From positions 20,578-84,577 of IMG/VR virus record IMGVR_UViG_3300030107_007800: a stretch of DNA of 64,000 nt; one strand, given 5' to 3'. The notes beneath the pieces are model-generated. The model ran no database searches and was not told the origin of the DNA. It saw nothing but the letters and a program-made list of their open reading frames with translations. Below, one piece after another: positions 25,807-35,100 of the stretch (positions within the stretch are counted from its first letter, which is position 1; the number at the start of each line of letters is the position of its first letter). This stretch comes from a virus. The position numbers were made by a program, and so were the translations under genes.

Positions 25807-26786
25807 AAACAGCAATAATAACCGGTATTACAGGACAGGACGGGTCGTATCTGGCAGAATTATTATTGGAAAAAGGCTACAATGTCATTGGTCTAAAAAG
25901 AAGAACGTCAATTATATGTACGGATAGGGTCGATCAAATTATAGAAAATAAAAACTTTAAAATGAAGTACTATGATTTGAATGATTCCGGCAGCATATGG
26001 TCACTTATTAATAAATACAAGCCAGACGAAATATATAATTTAGCAGCACAATCACATGTTCGCGTTTCGTTTGATATTCCCGAACATACAGTTGATGGTA
26101 TTGCACTTGGTACTCTTCGCTTGCTAAATGCTGCTAAGGAATTAGTACCGGAATGCAAAGTATATCAAGCGTCTTCATCAGAGATGTATGGGGATAATCC
26201 GAATTATCCCTTTAACGAAGAGTCTAGGCTAATGCCAGCAAGCCCCTATGCTTGCGCTAAAGTTTTCGCCCATAACCTTGTAAGAAATTACAGAATGTCA
26301 TATGGTCAATATGCGTGTAGCGGTATTCTATTTAATCACGAATCACCCCGCAGGGGCGAAACTTTTGTTACTAGAAAGATTACTATGGCAGCCGCTAGGA
26401 TTAAGTTGGGTTTGCAAGATAAATTATTTTTAGGCAACTTGGACGCAAAAAGAGATTGGGGCTTTGCCGGAGACTATGTTAGGTTAATGTGGCTAATGCT
26501 ACAACAAGAAGAGGCTGACGATTATGTAATTGCTACTGGAGAGACTCACTCTGTAAAAGAATTCTTGGATGCTGTTTTTGATCAAGCGGGTCTGGGAGAC
26601 GCTAGTAAATATGTAGAAATTGATCCAAGGTTCTTCAGACCGCAGGAGGTGCCATATCTCCTTGGGGATGCATCAAAAGCAAAAGAAAAGTTGGGATGGG
26701 AACCAGAGGTAACCTTTGAGGGCTTGGCTAAGATGATGTTTGAATCGGACTTAGAATATTTTAAAAAACAAATAGGAGAAAAATAA
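25803..26786 (+). CDS. gmd: GDP-mannose 4,6-dehydratase
   Basis: This 327-residue protein starts with [19 protein letters not shown] and has the dehydratase Ser/Glu in [10 protein letters not shown], Tyr149 and Lys153 in [28 protein letters not shown] and [13 protein letters not shown], all hallmark Gmd segments. It converts GDP-mannose to GDP-4-keto-6-deoxymannose, used by the upstream Fcl-like enzyme and possibly by the RfbH-like 3-dehydrase if the latter accepts GDP-sugars. The start is GTG overlapping the previous stop (GTGA). It is the last gene of the sugar block. Confidence 0.92.
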   Translation: MKTAIITGITGQDGSYLAELLLEKGYNVIGLKRRTSIICTDRVDQIIENKNFKMKYYDLNDSGSIWSLINKYKPDEIYNLAAQSHVRVSFDIPEHTVDGIALGTLRLLNAAKELVPECKVYQASSSEMYGDNPNYPFNEESRLMPASPYACAKVFAHNLVRNYRMSYGQYACSGILFNHESPRRGETFVTRKITMAAARIKLGLQDKLFLGNLDAKRDWGFAGDYVRLMWLMLQQEEADDYVIATGETHSVKEFLDAVFDQAGLGDASKYVEIDPRFFRPQEVPYLLGDASKAKEKLGWEPEVTFEGLAKMMFESDLEYFKKQIGEK

Positions 26787-26787
26787 A

Positions 26788-26991
26788 ATGAATTTATCAG
26801 ATCAGGCTGTTGGAGCCGTTATGATGGCTCTGCAAAAGAGTCTTTTAGAACAAAGCGACATAGTACCAGTCCTTAAAGGGTTTGACTTTGTTGCTGCTTC
26901 CGAGGAAGAAGGGGAAGAAGCCGAGCTTTTTGTAAAAAATCCTCCCTTGGTTAAGATGGGAGTTGAAGAAGTTGGGGATACAGAGGAATAG
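26788..26991 (+). CDS. Small acidic hypothetical phage protein
   Basis: This 67-residue protein is preceded by an AGGAG ribosome site. It has a helical N-terminal half (AVGAVMMALQKSLLEQ) and a strongly acidic C terminus (EEEGEEAE, then EEVGDTEE). No known domain is recognised. It marks the change from the sugar block to small phage genes and is followed after one base by the zinc-ribbon gene. Its acidic tail could interact with a basic partner, but that is a guess. Confidence 0.6.
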   Translation: MNLSDQAVGAVMMALQKSLLEQSDIVPVLKGFDFVAASEEEGEEAELFVKNPPLVKMGVEEVGDTEE

Positions 26992-26992
26992 T

Positions 26993-27232
26993 ATGCCAAC
27001 CTATTGTTATCATTGCGAAGAATGCGATGAGCATTTTGAAGCATTTCATTCGATGAAAAGCATTGAAACAGTGTGTGCATTGTGCGGAAAAGAAGATTGT
27101 TTAACGAGGGTGCCTTCAATGCCCACTTACGTTAAGTCAAGAAATGCGGGTTCTGTTGTTAAGCAGCATATCGAAGAGGCAAGAATGCAACTTGAAAGTG
27201 ATAAAAAAGAGTCCAAGAGGGAAATAAAATGA
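26993..27232 (+). CDS. FmdB-like zinc-ribbon protein
   Basis: This 79-residue protein starts MPTYCYHCEECDEHFEAF, and a second C-x-x-C follows in CALCGKEDC. The P-T-Y-x-Y/H-C-x-x-C start, the H-S/F-M-K-S segment and the paired cysteines match the small FmdB regulatory family. I use ATG 26993; an earlier start at 26963 overlaps the previous gene. It probably binds zinc and a nucleic acid or protein partner. Its function in phages is not established. It lies close to the late sigma gene. Confidence 0.72.
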   Translation: MPTYCYHCEECDEHFEAFHSMKSIETVCALCGKEDCLTRVPSMPTYVKSRNAGSVVKQHIEEARMQLESDKKESKREIK

Positions 27233-27537
27233 GCTTGCTTATATTTTTTCTAATTTTTTCTGTTGCATTAAATATTCTTTTGTTATGGTACATAAGAAAA
27301 ATGCTAGCCAAATTGTTATCGGTATCGGGCAATATGGGTAGTTTGGTCGAGGATTTAGCTTCGTATCAAAACCATTTACAGCAATTATATGAAATGGAAA
27401 TGTATTATGGGGAGCCAAGTATTAAGAATTTAATTGTTCACTCTAGACAGATAATAGATCATGTAAAAGAGTTTAGCGATGTATATAATCTTGTAGAAGA
27501 TAGGCTCGACGAAGTTGAAGAAACAGAAGTAGAATAA
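27229..27537 (+). CDS. Small membrane-anchored hypothetical protein
   Basis: This 102-residue protein has one N-terminal hydrophobic segment (residues 3-22, LLIFFLIFSVALNILLLWYI) followed by R-K. That predicts a single membrane helix with a soluble helical or coiled-coil tail (SVSGNMGSLVEDLASYQNHL and later) that ends in an acidic stretch. No family is recognised. It overlaps the zinc-ribbon gene by 4 bases. It is probably a phage inner-membrane protein, possibly linked to lysis or host takeover, but nothing in the sequence proves either. Confidence 0.62.
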   Translation: MSLLIFFLIFSVALNILLLWYIRKMLAKLLSVSGNMGSLVEDLASYQNHLQQLYEMEMYYGEPSIKNLIVHSRQIIDHVKEFSDVYNLVEDRLDEVEETEVE

Positions 27538-27538
27538 T

Positions 27539-28219
27539 ATGAGCAAGAAAAAGAATTTATACTTTACTAAAGATCACGAGAATGCAATTGTGCAGTATTC
27601 GAGAACTGATGATATAAAAGTTAGAACAGAGCTTTATATTCAGTGGATCGAGCCAGCATTCAGCGAAATGGTCAATAAGATAATTTATACTTATAGATTC
27701 ACAAACCTGCCAAACATAGAAGTACTTAGAGACGAATGTAAAATATGGTTAACAACAATATTGGACAAATATGATCCAAATAAAGGGTCTAAAGCTTTTT
27801 CTTATTTTTCCGTCATAACTAAAAACTGGTTTATTCATAAAGTTAGGAAAACAAACCAAAGTAACAAAAGGGAAGTACAATTAGATCAAATATCTAAAAC
27901 TTCTGATATCTCCAATATAACTGTAGAAAACGAATACCACCAAAAAAGAGAAGAGATGGAATTTTGGAGAAGTTTGTGGGAAGAGATTAACTTGTGGGAA
28001 AAAAACATCAATATGAAGCCTAATGAGCAGAAGGTGTATGAGGCAATTAAAATATTGTTGGACTCCCCCGATACCATAGAGATATACAACAAAAAAGCAA
28101 TATATCTTTATATTAGAGAAATAACAGGTCTTAACACAAAGCAGGTTGTCAATAATCTAAATAAGATGAGAGTCAGGTACAGGGTTTTTAAAAAGAAGTG
28201 GAATAGAGGAGAAATATGA
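27539..28219 (+). CDS. 55: Late-transcription sigma factor, T4 gp55-like
   Basis: This 226-residue protein has a sigma region-2-like segment at about residues 73-105, with K-Y-D-P-N-K-G, then A-F-S-Y-F-S-V-I-T-K-N and K-V-R-K. This parallels the A-Y-I-T-Q-A-C-F-N-A-F-V-Q-R-I-K-K region of T4 gp55. The length is close to T4 gp55 (185) plus an extra C-terminal part that is helical and basic and could resemble a region-4-like DNA-binding element. It would direct host RNA polymerase to late promoters for the virion genes that follow. It sits between the sugar block and the tail genes. The match is by pattern only. Confidence 0.72.
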   Translation: MSKKKNLYFTKDHENAIVQYSRTDDIKVRTELYIQWIEPAFSEMVNKIIYTYRFTNLPNIEVLRDECKIWLTTILDKYDPNKGSKAFSYFSVITKNWFIHKVRKTNQSNKREVQLDQISKTSDISNITVENEYHQKREEMEFWRSLWEEINLWEKNINMKPNEQKVYEAIKILLDSPDTIEIYNKKAIYLYIREITGLNTKQVVNNLNKMRVRYRVFKKKWNRGEI

Positions 28220-28226
28220 TTTTAAA

Positions 28227-28233
28227 CTATTTA
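28227..28233 (+). promoter_or_regulatory. CTATTTA element upstream of the 28242 gene
   Basis: CTATTTA lies 8 bases before the ATG of a gene with no clear ribosome site. The same heptamer recurs in three other intergenic gaps. Its meaning is unknown; it may be a promoter -10 element. Confidence 0.25.
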
Positions 28234-28241
28234 CAAATGTT

Positions 28242-28532
28242 ATGAAAGACTTAGAATCATATATCGAAGAAGCAATAAAAAACATCAGGAGTGATCGCGC
28301 TATCACCACGACTCTGTTAATGGAGTTGCTGGAGTATATGAAAAAGGATGAGGACAGGAAAGAGTCTGTCGGAACCATCGCCGCGAAATACGTAGAAACA
28401 CTTCAACGCTCTAATGAGCAATTGGTAAAAGTAAGCAACCTCATACAAAAAAATAGCTCAGGGTCCGAAGAGCTTTCAAGTCAAGATAAAGAAGATTTAT
28501 TTGATTTGATTAATCGCAAGGAGGCTGGGTAA
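28242..28532 (+). CDS. Hypothetical phage protein, helical
   Basis: This 96-residue protein is predicted helical throughout (MKDLESYIEEAIKN, then TTTLLMELLEYMKK), with Lys/Glu-rich, Gln-containing segments and no recognised domain. The gap before it (28220-28241) has no convincing ribosome site. It overlaps the tail-lysozyme gene by one base. It may belong with the virion module or be a small regulator. Confidence 0.55.
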   Translation: MKDLESYIEEAIKNIRSDRAITTTLLMELLEYMKKDEDRKESVGTIAAKYVETLQRSNEQLVKVSNLIQKNSSGSEELSSQDKEDLFDLINRKEAG

Positions 28533-31189
28533 TGAGGAATTCCAGAGGCTCCGGTGGGGAAAATAATGCCGACAATACGGTGAATGAAGGCTCTGTGCCC
28601 AACACAGCAGAGGGAAGCGAATACATATATTTAAACGCAAAGTTTGGTGATTTAAATCCAATATTTGATTCCGGTATTAAAGATGCTCCCCCATCAGACA
28701 ATAGGACTCCCAATGGATTCCAGCAGATTAATAAACTTGTTAATGCACATATCGAAGCTGATCTTTTGGAAAAAACAGGTCCTTATTTGGGAATAGTTTT
28801 AAGAATTGAATCTAATGAAACTCAGCCAGTCCCAACAGAAAAAAACTGGGTTGAAAGGGCGCAGACTGTCGCATCCAGTGGGGAAGCGGAAATTATTCCC
28901 CTGTTGACCTTAAGGGTAAGAATTCCAGAGCTACATGCTCATCTTCCAGTTCCCAAAAAGCTCCCCGACGAAGGAGTTTTCCAAACTGCTTGGGATATCC
29001 TTAATCGTGGATTGGGAGCTATGACAGATCACTCCATAATAAAAATGTATCCTGTATTCTCTTGTAGGGATACCGATGTTAGCACCTTTACTCCACAAAA
29101 GGGATCCTTGGTGTGGGTTGATTTTGTTGACAGAAAAACCCAAACAGGTGGAATATATTTAAAGCCACTTGATTATACTAAGGCGTCTATAAACACAGTC
29201 CGTATGGGCACCGGAGCTGGCGCTTCATTTACAAACGTTGGGTTAATGCCCCCCGGAGGTGCCCCCGGCGCGGGAAATTTTAATGGAAATCCTCCATTTA
29301 ATTACAGTGGACCGGGAACTTTACCTGATGGAACACCACCTACAGTAGCGGCAGTGAGGGAAAAGCTTTCAAGCTTTAGAGCACAAACCGGTCATAAGAT
29401 GTCGGAACATCCCGATAGATTAACAAGTGCGTATTATATTTTTGATAGATTCACACAAGCATTTGGGTGGACCGCTGCTTGGACTGCGGCAGCGTTGGTA
29501 CAATCGGGTGGGGAAAGTGGTATAAACACAAAAGCTACAGAAAATAAAGATGAGCCATATCCTAATTATGGTCCGGGGTTTGGGCTTTTTGCAATTACGA
29601 ATACTGGTGGTATGGGCGAGCCTAAAAATATGGCTTATATAAAGGGTGCTTGCGCTAAATTACCAAGCGAAATAAAAGATATGATAGGGTGGACCGAAGG
29701 TGCAACAATATTGCCAGACATTGATGCCAATGGGCAGATCATTGCTAGGGATGTATCATACTTGGCAGGTCTTCACGGAGGAGACACAGCCTTAGCCAAT
29801 GCCGATCCACCGCCCCCTACTAGAGTTGGCGCTAAAGTAAAAGGGTATTATGACTGTCACGATCCTAGAGTTACTGCTGATAGGTGGGCATTGGTTGTTT
29901 TGAAATATTATAAGGACAGGGCGTACAATCAAAATCTAACCGCAGCACAGTGTCTAGAGAAGCTTCACTGGTCTTTCCTTGCTGCTGGATACAAGAGTGT
30001 TTATATAAAAAGAGCAAACGAAGGAAGTGAAAAGGCTTTAGAAATTTTAACTAGATTTTCTCAGGGTCATGCAAAAAGGCAAAGAAACGGTCACAAGTGG
30101 CTTGGGGACGAACTGTGGGGACCGCTTGGTCCCTTTGCGGACGACGGAGATGGTGTGGATCCAATCATACTGGAGCCCGGACAAGATTGGAATCAGGGAA
30201 ACACGGTGTATCATCCAAGATATGGACAAGTTCCAGTTGTACGTAGAGGAAACAACCCTGCGCTGACAAAACAGGGAGCTAACTTTTATAGCTCTAAGGG
30301 CGGCTTTCTTTTGCCACCAAGAACAACTTTGGGAGGCATAACAAAAAGAATTATAAACATAGAAGGGGATGTGGTCGATACAAACTCTAGAATACTCAAT
30401 AGGGGTATATACAAAGTGGCTACCAATGTTGAAATGGTCCCCGATGTTAAAATTAAACCGGATAATTGGAGTTTTCAAGGTGATCCAAAAATGTTAAGAA
30501 CCAATAGGGTTAGACCCTATTCATACGGAATGATGCATAGGCGCTCTGAAAATTTAGTCAATGTTCCAACTGTATATCGCAAGAAAATTCAGAATCAAAA
30601 ATTGCATATTTTAGCAGCTAAAAGATTCGAAGCTATGAACTATTATTGGCTCAGGTATATAAATAATTTAACAGAAAACGAACTAAGAGATAACGATATC
30701 CGTGGTATATTTAGGATATCAAAAGGGTGGTCAAGGCACAAATACAAAGACGATTACGAGTATTATACTGATAAGATGGTCGATAAATATGGATCCTTAA
30801 AAGAGGGAAAAAAATACAACCCATTTCACTCTGCATACGAAACGGGTCTTGTATTTACTATGGGAAATAATGGCTTTTCCGCCCCAGAATCCGCAGAGTC
30901 CGATGAAGAATATCCGCCCTTTGAATATTATAAAAACCTTCTATCTTGGCAATGGTTGGTGAATCATGCTTATTTATTTGGCATATATCCGAATGAGTTC
31001 TATCCTTGGAGGTGGGAAGTGCAGGTACCTAGAGTCAATTGGTTTTCGGGTAATGATTTTGCAAATTCTAAAACTGGCGCAATAGTTCAGGGAGTGAGAT
31101 TTAAGTATTGTATGTATATTGTAGAAGAGAGCATCGAGACAGGCAGAAGAACATCTGACGAAGAATTCAACGAATACATATTTACTTAA
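28532..31189 (+). CDS. Baseplate hub / tail lysozyme protein
   Basis: This 885-residue protein has several parts. Residues about 60-200 look like an oligosaccharide/oligonucleotide-binding (OB) beta-barrel, as in T4 gp5 (GPYLGIVLRIE, GSLVWVDFVDR). A Gly/Pro-rich linker follows at about 225-275. The lysozyme-like region at about 280-530 contains SGGESGINTKATEN with Glu328 as the likely catalytic acid and GPGFGLFAIT, resembling phage tail lysozymes. The rest, to 885, is unassigned. It probably sits at the tail tip and cuts peptidoglycan during DNA injection. It starts one base inside the previous stop codon, in an order typical of T4-like baseplate regions. Confidence 0.72.
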   Translation: MRNSRGSGGENNADNTVNEGSVPNTAEGSEYIYLNAKFGDLNPIFDSGIKDAPPSDNRTPNGFQQINKLVNAHIEADLLEKTGPYLGIVLRIESNETQPVPTEKNWVERAQTVASSGEAEIIPLLTLRVRIPELHAHLPVPKKLPDEGVFQTAWDILNRGLGAMTDHSIIKMYPVFSCRDTDVSTFTPQKGSLVWVDFVDRKTQTGGIYLKPLDYTKASINTVRMGTGAGASFTNVGLMPPGGAPGAGNFNGNPPFNYSGPGTLPDGTPPTVAAVREKLSSFRAQTGHKMSEHPDRLTSAYYIFDRFTQAFGWTAAWTAAALVQSGGESGINTKATENKDEPYPNYGPGFGLFAITNTGGMGEPKNMAYIKGACAKLPSEIKDMIGWTEGATILPDIDANGQIIARDVSYLAGLHGGDTALANADPPPPTRVGAKVKGYYDCHDPRVTADRWALVVLKYYKDRAYNQNLTAAQCLEKLHWSFLAAGYKSVYIKRANEGSEKALEILTRFSQGHAKRQRNGHKWLGDELWGPLGPFADDGDGVDPIILEPGQDWNQGNTVYHPRYGQVPVVRRGNNPALTKQGANFYSSKGGFLLPPRTTLGGITKRIINIEGDVVDTNSRILNRGIYKVATNVEMVPDVKIKPDNWSFQGDPKMLRTNRVRPYSYGMMHRRSENLVNVPTVYRKKIQNQKLHILAAKRFEAMNYYWLRYINNLTENELRDNDIRGIFRISKGWSRHKYKDDYEYYTDKMVDKYGSLKEGKKYNPFHSAYETGLVFTMGNNGFSAPESAESDEEYPPFEYYKNLLSWQWLVNHAYLFGIYPNEFYPWRWEVQVPRVNWFSGNDFANSKTGAIVQGVRFKYCMYIVEESIETGRRTSDEEFNEYIFT

Positions 31190-31209
31190 GCGGGGGTATA
31201 GGATTTAAA

Positions 31210-32157
31210 ATGTCAAATTGTATTAAAAAACCTAATGATTTATCAAATTTGGATCCAAAAGTCAAGCAGAGTATGGATGCGGCGACCAAGGAAGAAAAGT
31301 TATCTTTGGAGGGAATTGGATGTGATAAAAAGCTAGAGCCCATACCAAACTTTCGTAAAGCTCCTTGTGAAGATGTTGTCGCTAATGGTCAAAACAATGT
31401 TCAAATTGTTGCGGGAAGAGATAGACCATCAACACTTTTATCTGGATATGGAGGCAGAGGTGACACACAGGCTGGGTCTATTGATATAGTTGTTGGGAGA
31501 ATGTCTGCTAATCCTGCGGTGGTCACTAAAGAAAACAAGAAGATCTTTGTAGATCCAGATTTTGAAAAAGATGCTGCAAGAATTCACATAAGTCAAAAAA
31601 CAGATGTTGATAAGAATTTTAATATTGCTGATGGAGTCGTTGGTAATTCAATCACCAGATCTGGTATAGGAATTAAAGCAGATAGTGTTAGAATAGTCGG
31701 TAGAGAGGGAGTAAAGATTGTTACTCAAACTGATAATAAAAATTCTTTAGGCGGCGATATATTATCAACAAAAGGTATAGATTTGATAGCAGGAAACGAT
31801 GACTCGGATTTGCAGCCATTAGTAAAGGGCAATAATCTTTTAGAAATTTTGAGGATTATAGTAGAGGACATCCGGAGGATAAATGGAATGGTCAATTCTT
31901 TAGCCACAAAGCAGGTTGCTTTAGATGCGGCTTTGGTTGCACACACACATCTAGTGATGCCTCTACCACCTGCTGCTCTTATTGCAATTCCATCAGTAGA
32001 ATTGGGTATAGCTGCAACTGCGGATGCGGCACAAATTGCTGCTCTTGATTTTCCCTCTCACGCCTCGCATACTGCAAATAGTATTACTAGCGAAATTGAT
32101 TATTTAAAGCCGGGAGGATCAAAGTATATAATTAGTAAATTCAACAATACCAATTAA
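31210..32157 (+). CDS. Putative baseplate spike or hub-associated protein
   Basis: This 315-residue protein has an N-terminal region with Cys4, a beta-rich middle with short repeats of the D-x-V-R-I-V-G and G-I-D-L-I-A-G kind, and a helical stretch (LLEILRIIVEDIRRINGM) before A-H-T-H (His245, His247). That H-x-H form occurs at the tips of phage central spikes, where it binds a metal. Its place between the tail lysozyme and the wedge genes supports a central-spike or hub role. The C-terminal part is Ala-rich and predicted helical, so the match to a classic gpV/gp5 spike is incomplete. Confidence 0.6.
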   Translation: MSNCIKKPNDLSNLDPKVKQSMDAATKEEKLSLEGIGCDKKLEPIPNFRKAPCEDVVANGQNNVQIVAGRDRPSTLLSGYGGRGDTQAGSIDIVVGRMSANPAVVTKENKKIFVDPDFEKDAARIHISQKTDVDKNFNIADGVVGNSITRSGIGIKADSVRIVGREGVKIVTQTDNKNSLGGDILSTKGIDLIAGNDDSDLQPLVKGNNLLEILRIIVEDIRRINGMVNSLATKQVALDAALVAHTHLVMPLPPAALIAIPSVELGIAATADAAQIAALDFPSHASHTANSITSEIDYLKPGGSKYIISKFNNTN

Positions 32158-32190
32158 TACAAAAATACAAATTTAACTTGGAATACAAAT

Positions 32191-35100
32191 ATGGCAAGCA
32201 CTCATAAGCACAAATTAAAATTCACCAATAAATATAAGGATAAAATACCCCTCAGATTATATCCGTCTGTAAATTCTCCAATTGTTGGATATACAAGTGC
32301 AGAATTAAAACAGGAAAATTCCGGAGGCGCACTCCCTTTAATAGTGCCGAACGAAGTAGATCTTGTTAGAGAGTGGGTCCTTGGAACCGGAAAAGAAGAT
32401 GATTACAGCTTAATAAAAATGCCAGCACTTTCGGATCCTTTAGACGAAAATTCCATTGAAGCCAAAGGGGGAATTTTTTATGTTCCAATCGCAACAGTTG
32501 TTGCAAAGTCAGCCCATCAAAGCAAAGTTTTAGAAAAACTACCAATAACTTTAGAAAAATTATCTCCAATGGCTCAAGTTCTCAAGCCAGAATGGACGAA
32601 AATGGAATCACCGTATTATGATAGGGAATACGGTGATTATTGGATCAACGCAAGGATTCCGCACACATGCGTGGCAGAGGGGCTAACAGATGAGATGAAG
32701 TCTGAAGCCACAGAAAATGCGATTAAGCAAATTTATAGACACTTTAATATTGATTTGGATAGTGAAGACTATGGTATGAGTTATTTTAAAAATGGCTTAT
32801 TGGCAACAAAAATAGTCGATTGGTATATTTCTACAAGACCACACTCCAGATTGCAGGTTTTTGTAAAAATACCAGCCATATATATAGAATTTTTAAAAAC
32901 AGTGCAAAAATCCACTTCCTCTTATGATGATGATTATCCAATGACTGAGGAGGTATTAAATTGGTCTGAACTTGAAATAAGTATCCCAATAAATTCTTTT
33001 GACGCATCTATCGACAGGGCAGTTGAATGTTTAAAAAAATATTATAAACAATATATGACTGCTGATTTTGTAGTTAAAAAATTTAATTTTGAAAAAGAAA
33101 TTAAAGCACTCAAAGATACAAAATCAAAGGTAAAGTTTTTATTAAATGAAAATAATATAAATTATCCAAGCACAGACTCCCTGAGTAATAGCAAAAAAAA
33201 TCGTTCTGTTGGCGGTATCATAAAATTTAGATTTAATCCTGATTTTTCTATTAACAGCGTAGAATATTCATCTAAATCTCTTTCGAACTCTCTTCATACT
33301 TTAAAAACCACCTATCCATTTAACAGCCCCAGAACTAGTTTGTTGTTTCTAAGACATAGAGAATTGTGCAACCCTAGTCTGTCTTTAGTGGGTTTTTTAA
33401 AAACTTATATAATAAGTCCGGTCGTCAATATTGAGTGGAACGAGAAAAATTCGCCATCTAGCAGAGTAAAAAACAAGCAAGTATCACAATATGGTCAGTT
33501 TGATTTAAATATATCGCCATTAGATTTGCAAGCTTCTTTGAAAAATATTTCTTTAAATTTGAATTCCAGATTAAATGTAAATCCAGACCTAGATATTGGT
33601 TCTTTTGGCTTCAACAATTCGGCGTTTAATTTAGGTGATGGCACGAACCCAAAATTCGACTTTAAGCTTGAAGCTGTAAATTTTAGAGACTCACTTAGCA
33701 TATTCAGTGGAGATATGTTTTCATCCCCCGACCTTCTTGATTCTCTGAGTTGGAGATTGAGAAATGGCGGATTAGACGATTTGTACAATTATGTATTAAA
33801 ATTTATAAATTTTGAAAAACTCTTCGCTGCGATTGGCAACTATTACGCTTCGTCAACTGCCCTATCTCCGAGTTGGCAAAATCGAAAACTGGGCGATCTA
33901 TCAGCGCCAGATTTCGGAGGTCTTGGTGGTTCACTGGGATCAGCAGACCTCGCACCGTCTATGGGTTCTTTTGGCATTCCCCCCGGAGGAGAGTGGTTTG
34001 CTTCAAATCCACTGTTAAATGCACAAGGATTAGATTTGCAAGGCGAAGATTGGGAGGCAGCCTTTGGCGACCTGACGGGAGTTGATTTTGGAGGATTTGG
34101 AGATTTGTTGTATGGAGGTGGCGTGGGGATGGACTCTTCTTGGCCCAATGTTGGTGGTGTCGCCCTTAGCGCCCCAGATTCATCTTTTGATTTCAATTTC
34201 GAAATACCATCTTTCACACTCAGGATACCGACGTTCAACCTTTTAGACACATTGTTGGCATCGTTAATGGAGATTTTTGAGCGGGTTTTGACCCAGCTAA
34301 TACTTCAATTTATATTATACTTGCTCGAAACATTGTTGGAGAAGAACACAAGTTCAGCCGCCCAAGGCTGTGATTCACCATCAGATTTGCTCGATTCCCC
34401 ACGACTGTCGGAGCCTAATGTTTCAGCGGACATAGCAGTTTTAAAAAATTATGGAGGTGAGAATCTTAATAATCTTATGAAAGATTCGATAGGTGTTTTT
34501 GACGATGAGGTGTATAGAGAAAGATTGGCTGAAATATTTACAATTTGCGGAATTCCAGTACAAGGATTTACAAGCTTGATGCCAAATGACGCAGAATATG
34601 ACGAAAACAACGACCCTTCGCTCATTAACCCCCTTACAGCAGTTTCTTTTATGGATTCAATATCAGAAATGATCAGTCCATTCGAGCTGTTGAGCTTGTT
34701 TAGGGGAAATGCTGCGTATTCTCTTCTAAAAGAAATTCATGAAATGTCAGAATCTGATGAGCAATATCAGACCATAACATACACCTTGGACACGACCTCG
34801 AAAATAGAGAGCTTTTTTGTATGCTTGGGGGAGAACTTATCTGAAGACGTAATTGAGCAAGTGCGAAGTGACATAATTGAGACTTATGAAAATCCCGAAA
34901 TGTGCATCGATGTTGTACAAGAATTAAAAAGCCAAATGGAAGAAAAATGTCCCGGTCCAAAAACTATAGCTAGAAGCGTCTATAAGGAAGTGTATGATTC
35001 GGCTATTAAATATAAAAGAATAGTCAATCTTCTGCGGGAATCCAAGGGGGAAGATGACAAACATGTTCCTTCGTTGTTTAACGATGGACCAGTTAAGGGC

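Larger units (their letters stand above)
1424..26786 (+). other. Phage glycan biosynthesis block (about 28 genes)
   Basis: This block is a single-strand run of glycosyltransferase, sugar-nucleotide and sugar-tailoring genes with overlaps or gaps of only a few bases. It is bounded by a nuclease gene on the left and by small phage genes plus a late sigma factor on the right. No internal terminator, promoter or mobile-element end was recognised, so the block probably behaves as one or a few long transcripts. Neighbouring genes have similar AT-rich composition by eye. See the individual entries for what each gene contributes. Confidence 0.85.

Noticed and set aside
33843-34250. 135-residue Pro/Ser-rich frame on the - strand
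   Set aside because: It is the mirror of the Gly-rich part of the 1780-residue tail protein; its composition is explained by that.
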